From positions 1 to 61,034 of the forward strand of contig CAYGGG010000002.1 of the NCBI GenBank assembly GCA_964349455.1: a stretch of DNA of 61,034 bases. The letters run 5' to 3'. Position 1 is the stretch's first letter. Every line of letters begins with the position of its first letter. The position numbers and the translations under genes are program-made. The notes below the pieces were generated by a model that was not told the DNA's origin, did no database searches, and worked only from the letters and a program-made list of their open reading frames with translations. The DNA comes from CSSED10-109M sp964349455. Its GTDB lineage: Bacteria > Bacillota_I > Bacilli_A > RF39 > UBA660. Shown piece by piece: positions 1-9,462 of this stretch.

Positions 1-1
1 A

Positions 2-748
2 TATAAAATAAATGAATTTTTACCAATTGACGATGCGGAAATCGCAGAATATTATAATAAGTTAAATAAAACAATTATTATAAATTACATAAATAATGAA
101 TATCAATTTGCATATATTGGAGTACATTTGTTGTTTATGACTTATTTATATTATGCGGTTTGGCAAATAAGTAAAATGTCCTCAGAAATGTATGGGGTAG
201 CCTCGCTATTTGTTAGACCTTTTAACAACACTGAGCTAAACTTTGATGATATTCAGTCAGTATTTGATTATAAAGATATTCCCGAAAAGGATATAATTAA
301 TTTTTTGCATTTGGCTGGAATTGATAAAAGTTACTTGGGAATTTTAAAAAAACAAATTAAAATTCGAAATGGAATGGCGCATGCCAGTGGAGATTATGAT
401 ATTCTCGAAGAAGAACCGTTTCAATTGGAAATAAATAATGTGATTTCAATAATTAAAAAATGTAATAAGAATATATGTGAAAATTTACTTTTAAATGAAT
501 ATTCAAATAGTTTATATTTATATTTTGCTAAAGGTAAAAATTTTGAGATTGAAATAATTAATAATTTTGTTGATAATAAGTTTATAACGGAGTTATCTTT
601 GTCTTGTGAGGAAATCAAGTATTTAGTTAATATTAGTAAGAAAATACTTTTTTCTAATTTTAAACATTTAAGTGATAAACAATGTGTGAATTTAAAAAAA
701 GCTCACTTGTTAATTTGCAAAATATGCAATTCAAGATATTTATCCTAA
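2..748 (+). CDS. HEPN-like protein, 5' truncated by the window edge
   Basis: The reading frame is open from base 2, so the true start lies outside the window; the first in-window start-like codon (TTG at 128) is not convincing. The visible 248 residues look helical and contain R-N-G-M-A-H at fragment residues 122-127. This fits the Rx4-6H motif (usually RNxxxH) of HEPN domains, which in many defence and toxin proteins form an RNase active site. HEPN proteins are often toxins, abortive-infection factors or partners of nucleotidyltransferase antitoxins; no partner is visible here, and the upstream gene is cut off. The next gene, a helicase with a nuclease-like insert, is also common in defence islands. 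The assignment rests on one short motif plus helical character. Confidence 0.5.
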   Translation, partial: YKINEFLPIDDAEIAEYYNKLNKTIIINYINNEYQFAYIGVHLLFMTYLYYAVWQISKMSSEMYGVASLFVRPFNNTELNFDDIQSVFDYKDIPEKDIINFLHLAGIDKSYLGILKKQIKIRNGMAHASGDYDILEEEPFQLEINNVISIIKKCNKNICENLLLNEYSNSLYLYFAKGKNFEIEIINNFVDNKFITELSLSCEEIKYLVNISKKILFSNFKHLSDKQCVNLKKAHLLICKICNSRYLS

Positions 749-770
749 ATATTAATTTTGCCATTATTTT

Positions 771-858
771 TTGAGATAAAGCAAAACAACTGAATAACGA
801 AAACATCAATATATACAATGGTTTGAGACCCCTTGAGATAAAGTGGGATGCCCTCAAG
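771..858. repeat. Intergenic dyad and 11-bp duplicate
   Basis: The gap between the HEPN-like gene and the helicase holds TTGAGATAAAG twice, at 771-781 and 833-843. The second copy overlaps an inverted repeat, CTTGAG at 832-837 and CTCAAG at 853-858, that could form a hairpin with a 15-nt loop. There is no T-run after it, so it is not a standard terminator. It could be an operator or the scar of a mobile element. Confidence 0.3.
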
Positions 859-978
859 TGAGCACCTTTAATGTGTGGGTACTATAAGGAAAAAGGCAAA
901 TTATTATTTGTCTTTTGTTTTTTATCTAAATTGTATAAAACACGCAAAAATGTGATAAAATTATAGTAGGTGGTTGTA

Positions 979-3111
979 GTGATTGATATAAATATTAAAT
1001 TAGAAAAAAATAAAGATTATTTTGATAACTTATTTTTAAAATATGATCCTCAAATTAACCTCGATGAAGAACAGCGAAAATCAGTACTTCTTGAAGCTGA
1101 TAATTTACTTGTAATAGCTGGTGCCGGTAGCGGCAAGACGACTACAATGGTAGCAAAAGTTTTATACTTAATAGAAAAAGAAAACTACAAAGAAACTGAC
1201 ATAGTCGTTATTTCTTTTACAAGAAAAGTGAAAGAAGAAATAGAAAAAATAATTCATGAAGTATTTGGATATAAAGGTGTATCAGTTCATACGTTTCACG
1301 CACTTGGCTTAAAAATAATTAATGCCTCTGGTTATAATTATGAAAAAATAATTGATGAGGGTGGGCAGTATACAATATTAACAGAATATATAAAAGAAGT
1401 TCTATTTAATGATAAAGAAAAATTTGGTAGATTTGTAAAATCTTTTAAAAAATATTTGTTTTTTAAAGCTGGATGGGAAAAATTCTCTAGTTTTGCCGAA
1501 TACCATGATTATGCATATAGGCTTGGTTTGAAGGAAAATGAATCAGATATAAAAAAATATAATCGCGAGCAAATAAAAAAAAGACGCAGGTATAAAAAAA
1601 CAATAAAAGGAGAATATTTAAAATCTCAAGAAGAGGTTGATATCGCAAATCTACTTTATATTAACGGAATTGAATATGAATATGAAAAAAGATATGAGGA
1701 TAGATTAAATTACCATCCTGATTTTTACATTCATCAACGGGGTAATGGCAATTATATAGAACACTTTGGAGTGGACGAAAATGGTCACAATGGTATGCAT
1801 ACAAAAGAAGATCTGAAAAGATATCTTGAGACACTGCAATTAAAAAAGGATTTTTTTCAAAGCCTCCCATCAGAAAATCTATTTATAGTTACGTATTCAA
1901 AGTATAACGATAAAAGGACATATAAAGAAGAATTAGTTAATCAATTAAACAAGAGGGGTTACAAGGCTTTTAAAAGAAGTGAAGAAGAAATTTATGAAAG
2001 CCTAAAAGAAACTGATAAAGAAAAATATACTAACGTGTTTGTAAACAAAATAATAATTCCTTTCATAGCTTCATTTAAACAACAGGGTTTTGAAGAACCT
2101 GAGTTTGATAAATTAATTTTTGAAAGTAAAGATGAAATTCAAGAACAGTTGATAATACTAAAAGATTTCTTTTCATACTATCAAAATGAATTAGCTACAA
2201 AACACCGTATAGATTTTGAAGACATGATTTCTAGAGCATATCAAGTAATGCCAAAATTAGTTGAAAAAAAACTAGGAGTTGATTTTAAATATTTAATAAT
2301 TGATGAATATCAAGATATCTCTTCTAGTAGATTAGATCTTGTAAGAAGAATGTCTAATTTATTTGATGCTAAAGTAATGGCGGTTGGGGATGATTGGCAA
2401 ACTATATTTGGATACTCGGGATCTAGAATCGATTTATTCAAAAATTTTGTTGATGAAATGGAAAGTGCCGAAAGCGTTGCTATTCAAAATACATATCGAA
2501 ATAGTCAGGAATTAATTGATATTGCTGGCGAGTTTGTTCTTAAAAATGAAAATCAAATTGTAAAAAGACTAAAATCAACAAAACACCTAGAAAACCCACT
2601 TGAAATTTTTATTTATAATGATGGAACAGACGAGGATGTGAATAAAAACAGGGCACAAGCTGTTGAAGAAATTTTAGATGAAATAACTAGAGACGTAAGC
2701 GTTAAAAAAATTCTTTTCATGGGAAGATATAAAAAAGATGTTTATAAAATTGCCAGTCCAGCTATGTTCAAATCTTATCCGAACAAAGTTGAATCAAAAA
2801 AATATCCCGAATTAGCAATTGATTTTCTAACAATTCATCAATCAAAAGGGATTGGATATGATTACTGTGTTTTACTAGATATGAGTAGTGACACGTACGG
2901 TTTTCCCTCGAGAATAGAGGACATTCCAGTTGTTAAATATATAAAGCCTAAAATTGATGAACCAATTGCTTATCCAGAAGAAAGAAGGTTGTTTTACGTG
3001 GCCTTAACAAGAACAAAAAACAAAATATATGTTCTAGTTCCCAAAAGTAAGAAATCATCATTCTTCTACGAAATAAGGGGTTATAAGAATGTTGAAACCA
3101 TTGATATGTAA
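979..3111 (+). CDS. UvrD/HelD-like superfamily 1 DNA helicase with nuclease-like insert
   Basis: A superfamily 1A ATP-dependent DNA helicase of 710 aa. Walker A is AGAGSGKT at residues 47-54, Walker B DEYQD at about 442-446, followed by VGDDWQTIFGYSGS, and the C-terminal lobe has TIHQSKG and YVALTRT. An insert at roughly residues 190-310 carries HPDFYI (246-251) followed by YIEHFG (E261). It resembles the PD-(D/E)xK-like insert seen in many helicase IV-type proteins. The start is placed at GTG 979 because AGGTGG at 967-972 is correctly spaced for it; GTG at 970 lies inside that site. Isoleucine ATA codons look more frequent than in the housekeeping genes, which hints at transfer. It may act in repair or in phage defence beside the HEPN-like gene. 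Confidence 0.85.
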   Translation: MIDINIKLEKNKDYFDNLFLKYDPQINLDEEQRKSVLLEADNLLVIAGAGSGKTTTMVAKVLYLIEKENYKETDIVVISFTRKVKEEIEKIIHEVFGYKGVSVHTFHALGLKIINASGYNYEKIIDEGGQYTILTEYIKEVLFNDKEKFGRFVKSFKKYLFFKAGWEKFSSFAEYHDYAYRLGLKENESDIKKYNREQIKKRRRYKKTIKGEYLKSQEEVDIANLLYINGIEYEYEKRYEDRLNYHPDFYIHQRGNGNYIEHFGVDENGHNGMHTKEDLKRYLETLQLKKDFFQSLPSENLFIVTYSKYNDKRTYKEELVNQLNKRGYKAFKRSEEEIYESLKETDKEKYTNVFVNKIIIPFIASFKQQGFEEPEFDKLIFESKDEIQEQLIILKDFFSYYQNELATKHRIDFEDMISRAYQVMPKLVEKKLGVDFKYLIIDEYQDISSSRLDLVRRMSNLFDAKVMAVGDDWQTIFGYSGSRIDLFKNFVDEMESAESVAIQNTYRNSQELIDIAGEFVLKNENQIVKRLKSTKHLENPLEIFIYNDGTDEDVNKNRAQAVEEILDEITRDVSVKKILFMGRYKKDVYKIASPAMFKSYPNKVESKKYPELAIDFLTIHQSKGIGYDYCVLLDMSSDTYGFPSRIEDIPVVKYIKPKIDEPIAYPEERRLFYVALTRTKNKIYVLVPKSKKSSFFYEIRGYKNVETIDM

Positions 3112-3128
3112 TCACTAACAAAGTTTAA

Positions 3129-3136
3129 CCCCCCCC
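3129..3136. repeat. C8 homopolymer tract upstream of the next gene
   Basis: Eight consecutive C residues lie 21 bp upstream of the ATG at 3158, between the helicase stop and the GAGGTG ribosome binding site. Such a run is conspicuous in this AT-rich DNA and is a possible slippage site. Confidence 0.7.
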
Positions 3137-3157
3137 AACCAATAACTGAGGTGAAAT

Positions 3158-5059
3158 ATGGGAATAGAAAGATTATATGAAAGTACGGCTATGGATATAA
3201 ACATAGATGCATTAGTATCTTTATCAGGAATTGATTTAACAAATTATGTAATTGCGACATCTTCAATGAGAAAAAAAGCATTGCTTAAGAATGAAAAAGT
3301 AAGAGCTTTATTTTTTGAAGCCCAAAATCATTATGCTTTTATATGGTTAATTCAAAAATTAAAAGAAGAAGAATTATTATATTTTTGTGATGAAGAATTA
3401 ATTTCTTTTTTAGAAAAAGATTTAAGATTAGCTGATAAATTAAATGCAATCATCTCTTCTGAAAATAAAAGTGCTTCTTCTTTTTTAAGTCATCCGGTAG
3501 TAATAGAGTTAATTTTTAAAGAAAATTCTAGTCTTAATTTCATTATGAATAGTAGTGTATTAGATATTGATTTTGGAAAAAAATATTTTTCTTTTTTAAA
3601 AAATAATCATCCTGAAGCAATTGATGATCTTAATTATTTAGCTGATGATGTGGTAATTGAATTAATGTCAGAAAATCTTGATTATGTGATTGAAAGTGGT
3701 TATTTAAAAGAATATTTAATTAGTGCTAGTCCAAAAGTAACTGAAAAAATAATTGAAAATAGTTTGGTTGAATTAGAATTTTTAAAATTAAGTGTTATGG
3801 AAATTGATATGAAAATTGAAAAGGGTCTAGTTTTGCCAGCTCATGTTTATAATAATTCGCTTTTTTTAAAAAAATATTTAGAAATAGAAGATGTTAGTCA
3901 GTATCGTAATAAGATTAATAGACTAGCTTCTGTTTCATTAAGTAGTGTTGATTTAATTGAGAAAAAAAGAAAACAATATTATTTAGAACAATTGAATGGT
4001 CTTAATTTAGAAAATGGAATGTTGCCTAAATATCAAAATCTTTATGATCGTTTGGAAACTGATTTAGATTTTCGCCAGTTTAAATATGGTGATGGACGGG
4101 TTCTTTTTGAAGATATTTCAAAGATTAGTAATAAAGAAGATTTATATCAAATAATGTTAAAAAAGTCTGAAAAAGAAGCATTAGAAATGATGATTGATTT
4201 TGTTTATGAAGAAGTGGCATTTGATTTTATTAGTGCGACAAGAATTATGTTAGAGTATAATAATTCATTAGCAGAATCTGTTTTATCTAATGAACGGCTT
4301 GCTTTATATCAAATGTTTGATCAATATGCTGATTTATCAGTTAGTGAAAGAATTAATTTTTTTAATTCTTTAGCTGGTAATGAGATGGAAAACTTTTATG
4401 ATGATTTTAAAGTTTGTCGGGAAAAAAGTTATCAAGCAATTAATGATAATTTGTTTAGAATTGAAAATATGAGTGGTTTGAAAAATAATGATTTATCAGA
4501 AAAATATCAACTTCCAATTTATCAATTAGAAGGTGAACAGTTTCAAATGTTGGTAACAGCTACTGCAATGGATCGAAAAAAAGAAAAACTAAATTTAAAC
4601 CATGATCGATCAACTTCTTCTTGTAGTGTAATTGGGGATAAACATATTAAGGTCAAAAATGAAAATAATATTGTGCTTGGGTTTGCTGATTTTGATATTG
4701 ATAAAGTACTTCATTTGCATCAAACGGATTCTTTTACTGCTTATGAAAGTTTATCAACGCTTCATACCAAAGTTTTTACACCAGATCAATTACTTAGAAA
4801 TACAAGCGGATATAATGAATTATTATATTCTAATACTAACTTTGTTGATGGTGAAAAAGAGCATCAATCTTTAAAACCAAGTTATGTTGTTGCTTATGAT
4901 AGGATTGAGACAGGCGATCTTTTATATGCTCGTTCTTGTAATATTCCAATTGTTGTAATTAATTCTAGTAAGTATCAAAAAAAAGACGGTGTTCTTGGAA
5001 CTAGTTATGGTTTATCTAATTATGGTGGGATTGATGATGATTATTATCGAAAGCGGTAA
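3158..5059 (+). CDS. Large protein with helical N-terminus and unrecognised C-terminal domain
   Basis: A 633-aa protein with no signal peptide or membrane segment. The first ~430 residues are rich in Leu, Glu and Lys and read as a helical, possibly repeat-like scaffold. The last ~200 residues look like a separate globular module. It contains LPIYQLEGEQFQMLV, then STSSCS (485-490, with Cys489), GFADFDIDKVLHL, TPDQLLRNTSGYNE, and PSYVVAYD (from 574) followed by IPIVVIN. I do not recognise a named family. The block order suggests an enzyme or binding domain in which SSCS and the final PSYVVAYD/IPIVVIN core are conserved elements, but that is inference. It has a good GAGGTGAAAT site before ATG 3158. 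Effector or regulator roles are open. Confidence 0.8.
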   Translation: MGIERLYESTAMDINIDALVSLSGIDLTNYVIATSSMRKKALLKNEKVRALFFEAQNHYAFIWLIQKLKEEELLYFCDEELISFLEKDLRLADKLNAIISSENKSASSFLSHPVVIELIFKENSSLNFIMNSSVLDIDFGKKYFSFLKNNHPEAIDDLNYLADDVVIELMSENLDYVIESGYLKEYLISASPKVTEKIIENSLVELEFLKLSVMEIDMKIEKGLVLPAHVYNNSLFLKKYLEIEDVSQYRNKINRLASVSLSSVDLIEKKRKQYYLEQLNGLNLENGMLPKYQNLYDRLETDLDFRQFKYGDGRVLFEDISKISNKEDLYQIMLKKSEKEALEMMIDFVYEEVAFDFISATRIMLEYNNSLAESVLSNERLALYQMFDQYADLSVSERINFFNSLAGNEMENFYDDFKVCREKSYQAINDNLFRIENMSGLKNNDLSEKYQLPIYQLEGEQFQMLVTATAMDRKKEKLNLNHDRSTSSCSVIGDKHIKVKNENNIVLGFADFDIDKVLHLHQTDSFTAYESLSTLHTKVFTPDQLLRNTSGYNELLYSNTNFVDGEKEHQSLKPSYVVAYDRIETGDLLYARSCNIPIVVINSSKYQKKDGVLGTSYGLSNYGGIDDDYYRKR

Positions 5060-5136
5060 TTTGATTTAATTTTTTTATATTGTTAAAATTATAATAATTT
5101 AAAGAAAAGTTTTTTTTGAAAAAAGGAGCGGATTAA

Positions 5137-5946
5137 ATGTTTAGTTTGGGGCGAAGTGTTGATATTAAAAATTCGAGTAATCGGTGGCTTGTTATAATTA
5201 GTTTTTTGGTTGCTAGTGTGATGGCTTTTTTTTTAATGAATTTAATTGATGGATTATTGATTGCATTTGGGTTCTTTCTTTGTTGGGCGTTAGCTAGAGA
5301 GATTGATCCAAAGTATGAAAATGCTGCTTTTGTGGCGGCTTTTATTTTTTTAGGTTCAACTTTTTTAATCAATGATGGCTTGCAAATTGCTTTGCTTTTG
5401 TGGTTACTTCTAGCGATTAGATTTATTAGTAAAATATGTGGTAAAATCCCAACATTATTTGATGTGATTACGGTTGTTGGGTTTAGTGCTTATTTAGGAT
5501 ATGCTTTTTTAAGTCCGTTATTTCTGTTGCTTTCATTTTTGATGTTAATTTTTGCTTGGATTAGGTATGGCAGAGCAAAACTATATATTAGTTCTGCCAT
5601 TGTTGTATTATTTTTACTGGTGATGATTAGTTTAATTATTCCTTGGCAATTTAGTGAACTGTTTTATTTAATGATGGTCGATATTAAAATATTTATTTTA
5701 TGGTTAATTAGTATTTTAATATTGTTTTATTTTCAGATGCAGGTGTTGTCCTGGAATAAAACATATGAAGATGATTTAGGTGGTAGTTTAGAATATAATT
5801 GGCTACAGTTAGCATTAGTTTTTTATGGTGTGGCATTAATTGGAATTATTTTGTTTGTAAATATTAGTTATAGTTCATTGTCTTTGTTGTTAGCTACTAT
5901 TATTGGTGTTAATTTACATGCTTTATATATTGTTTTTAACAAGTGA
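5137..5946 (+). CDS. Polytopic membrane protein
   Basis: A 269-aa hydrophobic protein with about eight predicted membrane segments, including WLVIISFLVASVMAFFLM near the N-terminus and LLLATIIGVNLHALYIVF at the end. No transporter signature is visible and I do not recognise the family. AAAGGAG precedes ATG 5137. A TATAAT box at 5090-5095 without a good -35 could be its promoter. Confidence 0.7.
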   Translation: MFSLGRSVDIKNSSNRWLVIISFLVASVMAFFLMNLIDGLLIAFGFFLCWALAREIDPKYENAAFVAAFIFLGSTFLINDGLQIALLLWLLLAIRFISKICGKIPTLFDVITVVGFSAYLGYAFLSPLFLLLSFLMLIFAWIRYGRAKLYISSAIVVLFLLVMISLIIPWQFSELFYLMMVDIKIFILWLISILILFYFQMQVLSWNKTYEDDLGGSLEYNWLQLALVFYGVALIGIILFVNISYSSLSLLLATIIGVNLHALYIVFNK

Positions 5947-6006
5947 TGGGTTGAGTTTAATTTTTTTTTTTTTGAAAAATGTGATATTATTATGCTAGGT
6001 GATGAT

Positions 6007-6432
6007 ATGGTTGAAATATTGGATTTTGATCTTGATGAAGAAGTAACTGATAATTATTATGGGATTAAGAATAAAGCAATTATGACTGAAATGGAAATCA
6101 AATGGTTTAAATTGTTTGAAAAATTAATTAGTGATGATTTTTTCATCTGGCCCCAAATCAATCTTGCTTCAATTATGGATATTGAAGCAAAATATCAGCA
6201 AAAGTTATTTCATAATATAGATTTTGGTATTTTTCGTAAAACGGATTTTAAATTAATGTTGTTAATTGAAACAAATGATTTTCGTCATAAAAAAGAAAAA
6301 GGTTTTTTAAGAGACAAAAAAGTAAGTGATTGTTGTAAAATGGCCGGTTATCCATTTATAAAATTAAGTTATTCGCAAATTAAAAAAGAAACGCATATTA
6401 AGAAAATTTTGAATGCGAGAGGACTTGTTTAA
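6007..6432 (+). CDS. DUF2726-like restriction-endonuclease-fold protein
   Basis: A 141-aa protein with the layout of DUF2726, a small PD-(D/E)xK-like domain. It has an aromatic/Gln strand (FIWPQINLASIM), a hydrophobic DFGIFRKTDFKLMLLIETNDFRH core where DUF2726 members carry the acidic residues, then an RDKKVSDCCKMAGYPFIKL block. The start is set at ATG 6007 because AGGTG at 5997-6001 sits five bases before it, while ATG 5992 precedes that site. A T/A-rich -10-like sequence (GATATTATTATG) overlaps the short leader. Function is probably nucleic-acid-related, with no direct evidence. Confidence 0.6.
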   Translation: MVEILDFDLDEEVTDNYYGIKNKAIMTEMEIKWFKLFEKLISDDFFIWPQINLASIMDIEAKYQQKLFHNIDFGIFRKTDFKLMLLIETNDFRHKKEKGFLRDKKVSDCCKMAGYPFIKLSYSQIKKETHIKKILNARGLV

Positions 6433-6477
6433 GGGGTTAGTGATTTTTTAAATTAATTATAGAAAAGAGGAATAGTA

Positions 6478-7260
6478 ATGATTTTAGATGATTTTGATAG
6501 TGACCCAGATGCAATTATTAACCCAAATTTAACAGTTGAAAAAATAAATGATTTTCCGAAAATTGGTGTATCTTGGTTTTCGAAAAGATTATTTGATAAG
6601 TATATTGAAATACTAAATCCTAAGAAAATAGGAGAAATTGCAAGTGGGAATGGGAAAAGTCCTGTTTATGAAATTGATTACAAGGGAGTTAAAATAGCAT
6701 TGTTTATGGCCAAGGTGGGCGCGCCAATATGTGTAATGGGGTATGAGGAATTACTAGTGATGGGTTTAGAAAAATTGGTGTTATTTGGTACTTGTGGTGT
6801 GCTTGACAAAGAAATTGAAGATTGTTCGATTATTATTCCAACTTCGGCAATTCGTGATGAAGGAACTAGTTATCATTACATGAGTGCTAGTGAAGAAATT
6901 GTAGTAAATGAAAAATATGTTGAATTGTTTGAAGAAGTATTGAATGAACATAATTATTCGCATGTTAAGGGGAAGGTTTGGACAACTGATGCACCGTATC
7001 GTGAAACTAGAGACAAAATGAAAAAACGAAAAGAACAAGGCTGTGTTTGTGTTGATATGGAGTGTGCTTCAATGGCGGCGGTTGCTAAATTTCGAAATAA
7101 AGATCTTTTTCAATTCTTTTATGCGGCTGATAATTTAGATTCAACTAATTGGGATGTACGAAGTTTAGGGAAAGATATAAAGTTAGACGAAAAAGAAAAG
7201 ATGGTGCTACTTGCTTTAGAGTTAGCTAAAAGAATTAGTGAACAAGATGAAAAAGTTTAG
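6478..7260 (+). CDS. Nucleoside phosphorylase (uridine phosphorylase-like)
   Basis: A 260-aa PNP/UDP-family phosphorylase, which cleaves a nucleoside with phosphate to a free base and (deoxy)ribose-1-phosphate. Supporting blocks are GTCG at residues 104-107 in the phosphate/ribose region and DMECAS at 193-198, the Met-Glu pair that holds the ribose. An N-terminal extension of about 25 residues rich in Asp and Asn precedes the core. It is the first of three close genes (phosphorylase, methyltransferase, acetyltransferase) with gaps of 11-13 bp, probably one transcript ending at the hairpin at 8604. The exact base specificity cannot be read from the sequence. Confidence 0.8.
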   Translation: MILDDFDSDPDAIINPNLTVEKINDFPKIGVSWFSKRLFDKYIEILNPKKIGEIASGNGKSPVYEIDYKGVKIALFMAKVGAPICVMGYEELLVMGLEKLVLFGTCGVLDKEIEDCSIIIPTSAIRDEGTSYHYMSASEEIVVNEKYVELFEEVLNEHNYSHVKGKVWTTDAPYRETRDKMKKRKEQGCVCVDMECASMAAVAKFRNKDLFQFFYAADNLDSTNWDVRSLGKDIKLDEKEKMVLLALELAKRISEQDEKV

Positions 7261-7271
7261 AAGGAGATATT

Positions 7272-8054
7272 ATGAAAAAAAATGAAATATTAAAGGAATA
7301 TTATGAAAAAGGTGGCGAAAAAGAGAGATTAACGAAAGATAAAAGTCATCAAGTTGAATTTTTGACAACCACTAGGTATATTGATAAGTACTTAAAAAAA
7401 GATGATAAGATTATAGAAATTGGTGCTGGAACAGGAATTTATTCACTTCACTATGCACAAAGAGGTTACTTTGTTGAGGCAGTCGAATTAATTCAATATA
7501 ATATTGATGTTTTGAAAGAACAAGTAACATCATCAATGAATATAAATGTTAGACAAGGAGATGCAATTGATTTATCTTTTTATGAAGATAATAGTTTTGA
7601 TATTACACTTGTATTAGGACCTTTATATCATTTATATAATGAAGAAGACAAAGAAAAAGCAATTAGCGAAGCAATTAGAGTTACTAAAAAAAATGGTTTA
7701 ATATTTATTGCATATTTAACTCATGGTTCGATTGTATTAGGTTACGGTTTAAAAAAAGGAAATATGTTGGATTTAAAAAGACAATGTGATGAACAATATC
7801 GATTTGTAGATGATGTAGTTGAAGTTTTCTCAGCTTTCTTTGTTGATGAATTTGAAAAGATGATGGAAAAATTTAATTGTGAGCATGTTGCAAGTGTTGG
7901 TGCTGATGGAATTACTAATTCAATGGGGGAATGGATTAATCAATTAACTGATGAAGAGTATGATGTTTGGCTTGATTACCATTATAAATCTTGTGAACGA
8001 AAAGATATTCAAGGATATAGTTGTCATATGTTGCATATATGTCGAAAGAATTGA
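7272..8054 (+). CDS. Class I SAM-dependent methyltransferase
   Basis: A 260-aa Rossmann-fold methyltransferase. Motif I is EIGAGTGIYSL, with the glycine loop at residues 51-55. The acidic ribose-binding residue follows in VEAVELIQYNI, and VRQGDAIDL with DITLVLGPLYHLY are the post-I and motif IV blocks. The substrate is unknown; the protein resembles the broad small-molecule and ubiquinone-type methyltransferase group. AAGGAG lies just before ATG 7272, 11 bp after the phosphorylase gene. Confidence 0.8.
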   Translation: MKKNEILKEYYEKGGEKERLTKDKSHQVEFLTTTRYIDKYLKKDDKIIEIGAGTGIYSLHYAQRGYFVEAVELIQYNIDVLKEQVTSSMNINVRQGDAIDLSFYEDNSFDITLVLGPLYHLYNEEDKEKAISEAIRVTKKNGLIFIAYLTHGSIVLGYGLKKGNMLDLKRQCDEQYRFVDDVVEVFSAFFVDEFEKMMEKFNCEHVASVGADGITNSMGEWINQLTDEEYDVWLDYHYKSCERKDIQGYSCHMLHICRKN

Positions 8055-8067
8055 AAGGAATTGAAAA

Positions 8068-8514
8068 ATGTTTTATGATGAATTTGATTATATAAAAGGA
8101 GAAGTAGTTGATTTAAAAATTGTCGAAAAAAGAGAAGAGGACAGAGAAAAAGGTTTCTGTCCAATGTATATTTGGCATATAATAAAAGATAATCAAGTAG
8201 TTGGCGAGATTTTGTTTCGTTTTGGATTTAACGAAAATATTTATTACGGTGGGAATATTGGAATTACAGTATTTGAGGAATATCGTGGTAATCGATATGC
8301 AGGATTTGCTTCCAAAATGGTGCTTAAAGTTGTTAAAAAACATAATATGAAAGAAATATATATTACTTGTAACCCAGATAATATTGCTTCAAAAAAAACA
8401 ATTGAAACCAGTCCTAATTGCCAATTTATTGAAAAAGCTTTGCTTCCTAAACATAATGATCAATATAAAAAAGGAATGAGAGAAAAGTTGATTTATAAAT
8501 TAGTGATTGAATAA
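8068..8514 (+). CDS. GNAT-family N-acetyltransferase
   Basis: A 148-aa single-domain GNAT enzyme. The acetyl-CoA pyrophosphate loop is Y72-R-G-N-R-Y-A-G79, following the typical strand GNIGITVFEE. The later block IYITCNPDNIASKKTIE is the usual C-terminal Asn-containing acetyl-CoA motif. The acceptor is unknown. It ends the short operon that begins at 6478 and converges on the VanW gene. Confidence 0.8.
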   Translation: MFYDEFDYIKGEVVDLKIVEKREEDREKGFCPMYIWHIIKDNQVVGEILFRFGFNENIYYGGNIGITVFEEYRGNRYAGFASKMVLKVVKKHNMKEIYITCNPDNIASKKTIETSPNCQFIEKALLPKHNDQYKKGMREKLIYKLVIE

Positions 8515-8603
8515 AGGGTCTAAAATGATTGAGTTAAAAGCAGGGTGTTAAAATAGAAAAAAAGAGTTTTATAAAAAATTTGAATTTAAAAATTAAAAAA
8601 AAT

Positions 8604-8624
8604 GAGTGTTTTAACACTCGTTTT
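8604..8624. terminator. Bidirectional hairpin terminator
   Basis: GAGTGT (8604-8609) pairs with ACACTC (8614-8619), with an A-run on the left and T-run on the right. It lies between the convergent acetyltransferase and VanW genes, so it can terminate both. Confidence 0.75.
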
Positions 8625-8632
8625 AAATTAAA

Positions 8633-9457
8633 CTAATTATTTGTTCTAATCTCAAGATTTGATGAATCATATAAAACACGGGCGTGATTTTTTTTAATTA
8701 GTACTCTGCTAGTTAAATTCCCTGTTTTCTTATCAATACATTCTTGGTAAATCTCACCATTCCGATAAATAATTTCATTTTCATTAGAAAAATATTCGTT
8801 TTCTTTTTTAATATGATATTTTACATCTATTTCTTGGCTAGATCTTATTTCAGCACATAAATATTCTGGAGTTAACCAAACGATTAGTTGAAATGTTGAA
8901 TCGGTATTATTGAAAAATCGATAATCAAGATAATTATAAGCAATTGAAGTCCCAAGTCCAAACGGTACTTGTCTTCCATAATCTGGAAACAAATCGATCC
9001 CGTTGTGGTGATGATGCTCAGTAATTTCTAGAGGTGTGTGGATTACAAGCCAATGAATTAAATTAGTAAATTGGCATATGCCACCACCGATTCCCTTTGA
9101 GGCATGACCTTTTAAAATTGTCAGGCCATCTTTATAGCCCCTTTTTTCTGAACATGGACCGACAAGGGACCAAAAAGAAAAAGTTTCGCCTGGAGCAATT
9201 GTAATATTAGAAACTTTTGGTGCCGCAATCGCTAAATTAATGGCTTTATTATTTTGTAGATTGGGATCGACATCACCAAGTTTGCGGTGAATTAATGATT
9301 TGTGTGCGTATATTAGATATGGCAGTTTTTCATCTAATTTCGTTTTGGCAATTTTTTGAAACCGAAAAATATTTTTTGAGTGTCTTAAAGTTGTACATTT
9401 AAACACGGATATTTTATATGTAGTTGGTGATATTTGACAAAAAAGTTTTCGACTCAT
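8633..9457 (-). CDS. VanW family protein
   Basis: A 274-aa VanW-like protein. Characteristic blocks are IAPGETFSFWSLVGP, GGGICQFTNLIHWLVIHTPLEI and an HHHHNG stretch before DLFPDYGRQVPFG. VanW is an accessory protein of some vancomycin-resistance clusters and is widespread in low-GC Gram-positives; its biochemical role is not firmly known. No obvious signal peptide is present, unlike many longer VanW/G5 proteins. Its Shine-Dalgarno site is essentially the G7 tract at 9463-9469, five bases before the start codon. An extended -10 on the minus strand lies at 9541-9549. It is divergent from the MerR gene. Confidence 0.85.
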   Translation of the reverse strand: MSRKLFCQISPTTYKISVFKCTTLRHSKNIFRFQKIAKTKLDEKLPYLIYAHKSLIHRKLGDVDPNLQNNKAINLAIAAPKVSNITIAPGETFSFWSLVGPCSEKRGYKDGLTILKGHASKGIGGGICQFTNLIHWLVIHTPLEITEHHHHNGIDLFPDYGRQVPFGLGTSIAYNYLDYRFFNNTDSTFQLIVWLTPEYLCAEIRSSQEIDVKYHIKKENEYFSNENEIIYRNGEIYQECIDKKTGNLTSRVLIKKNHARVLYDSSNLEIRTNN

Positions 9458-9462
9458 GATGG

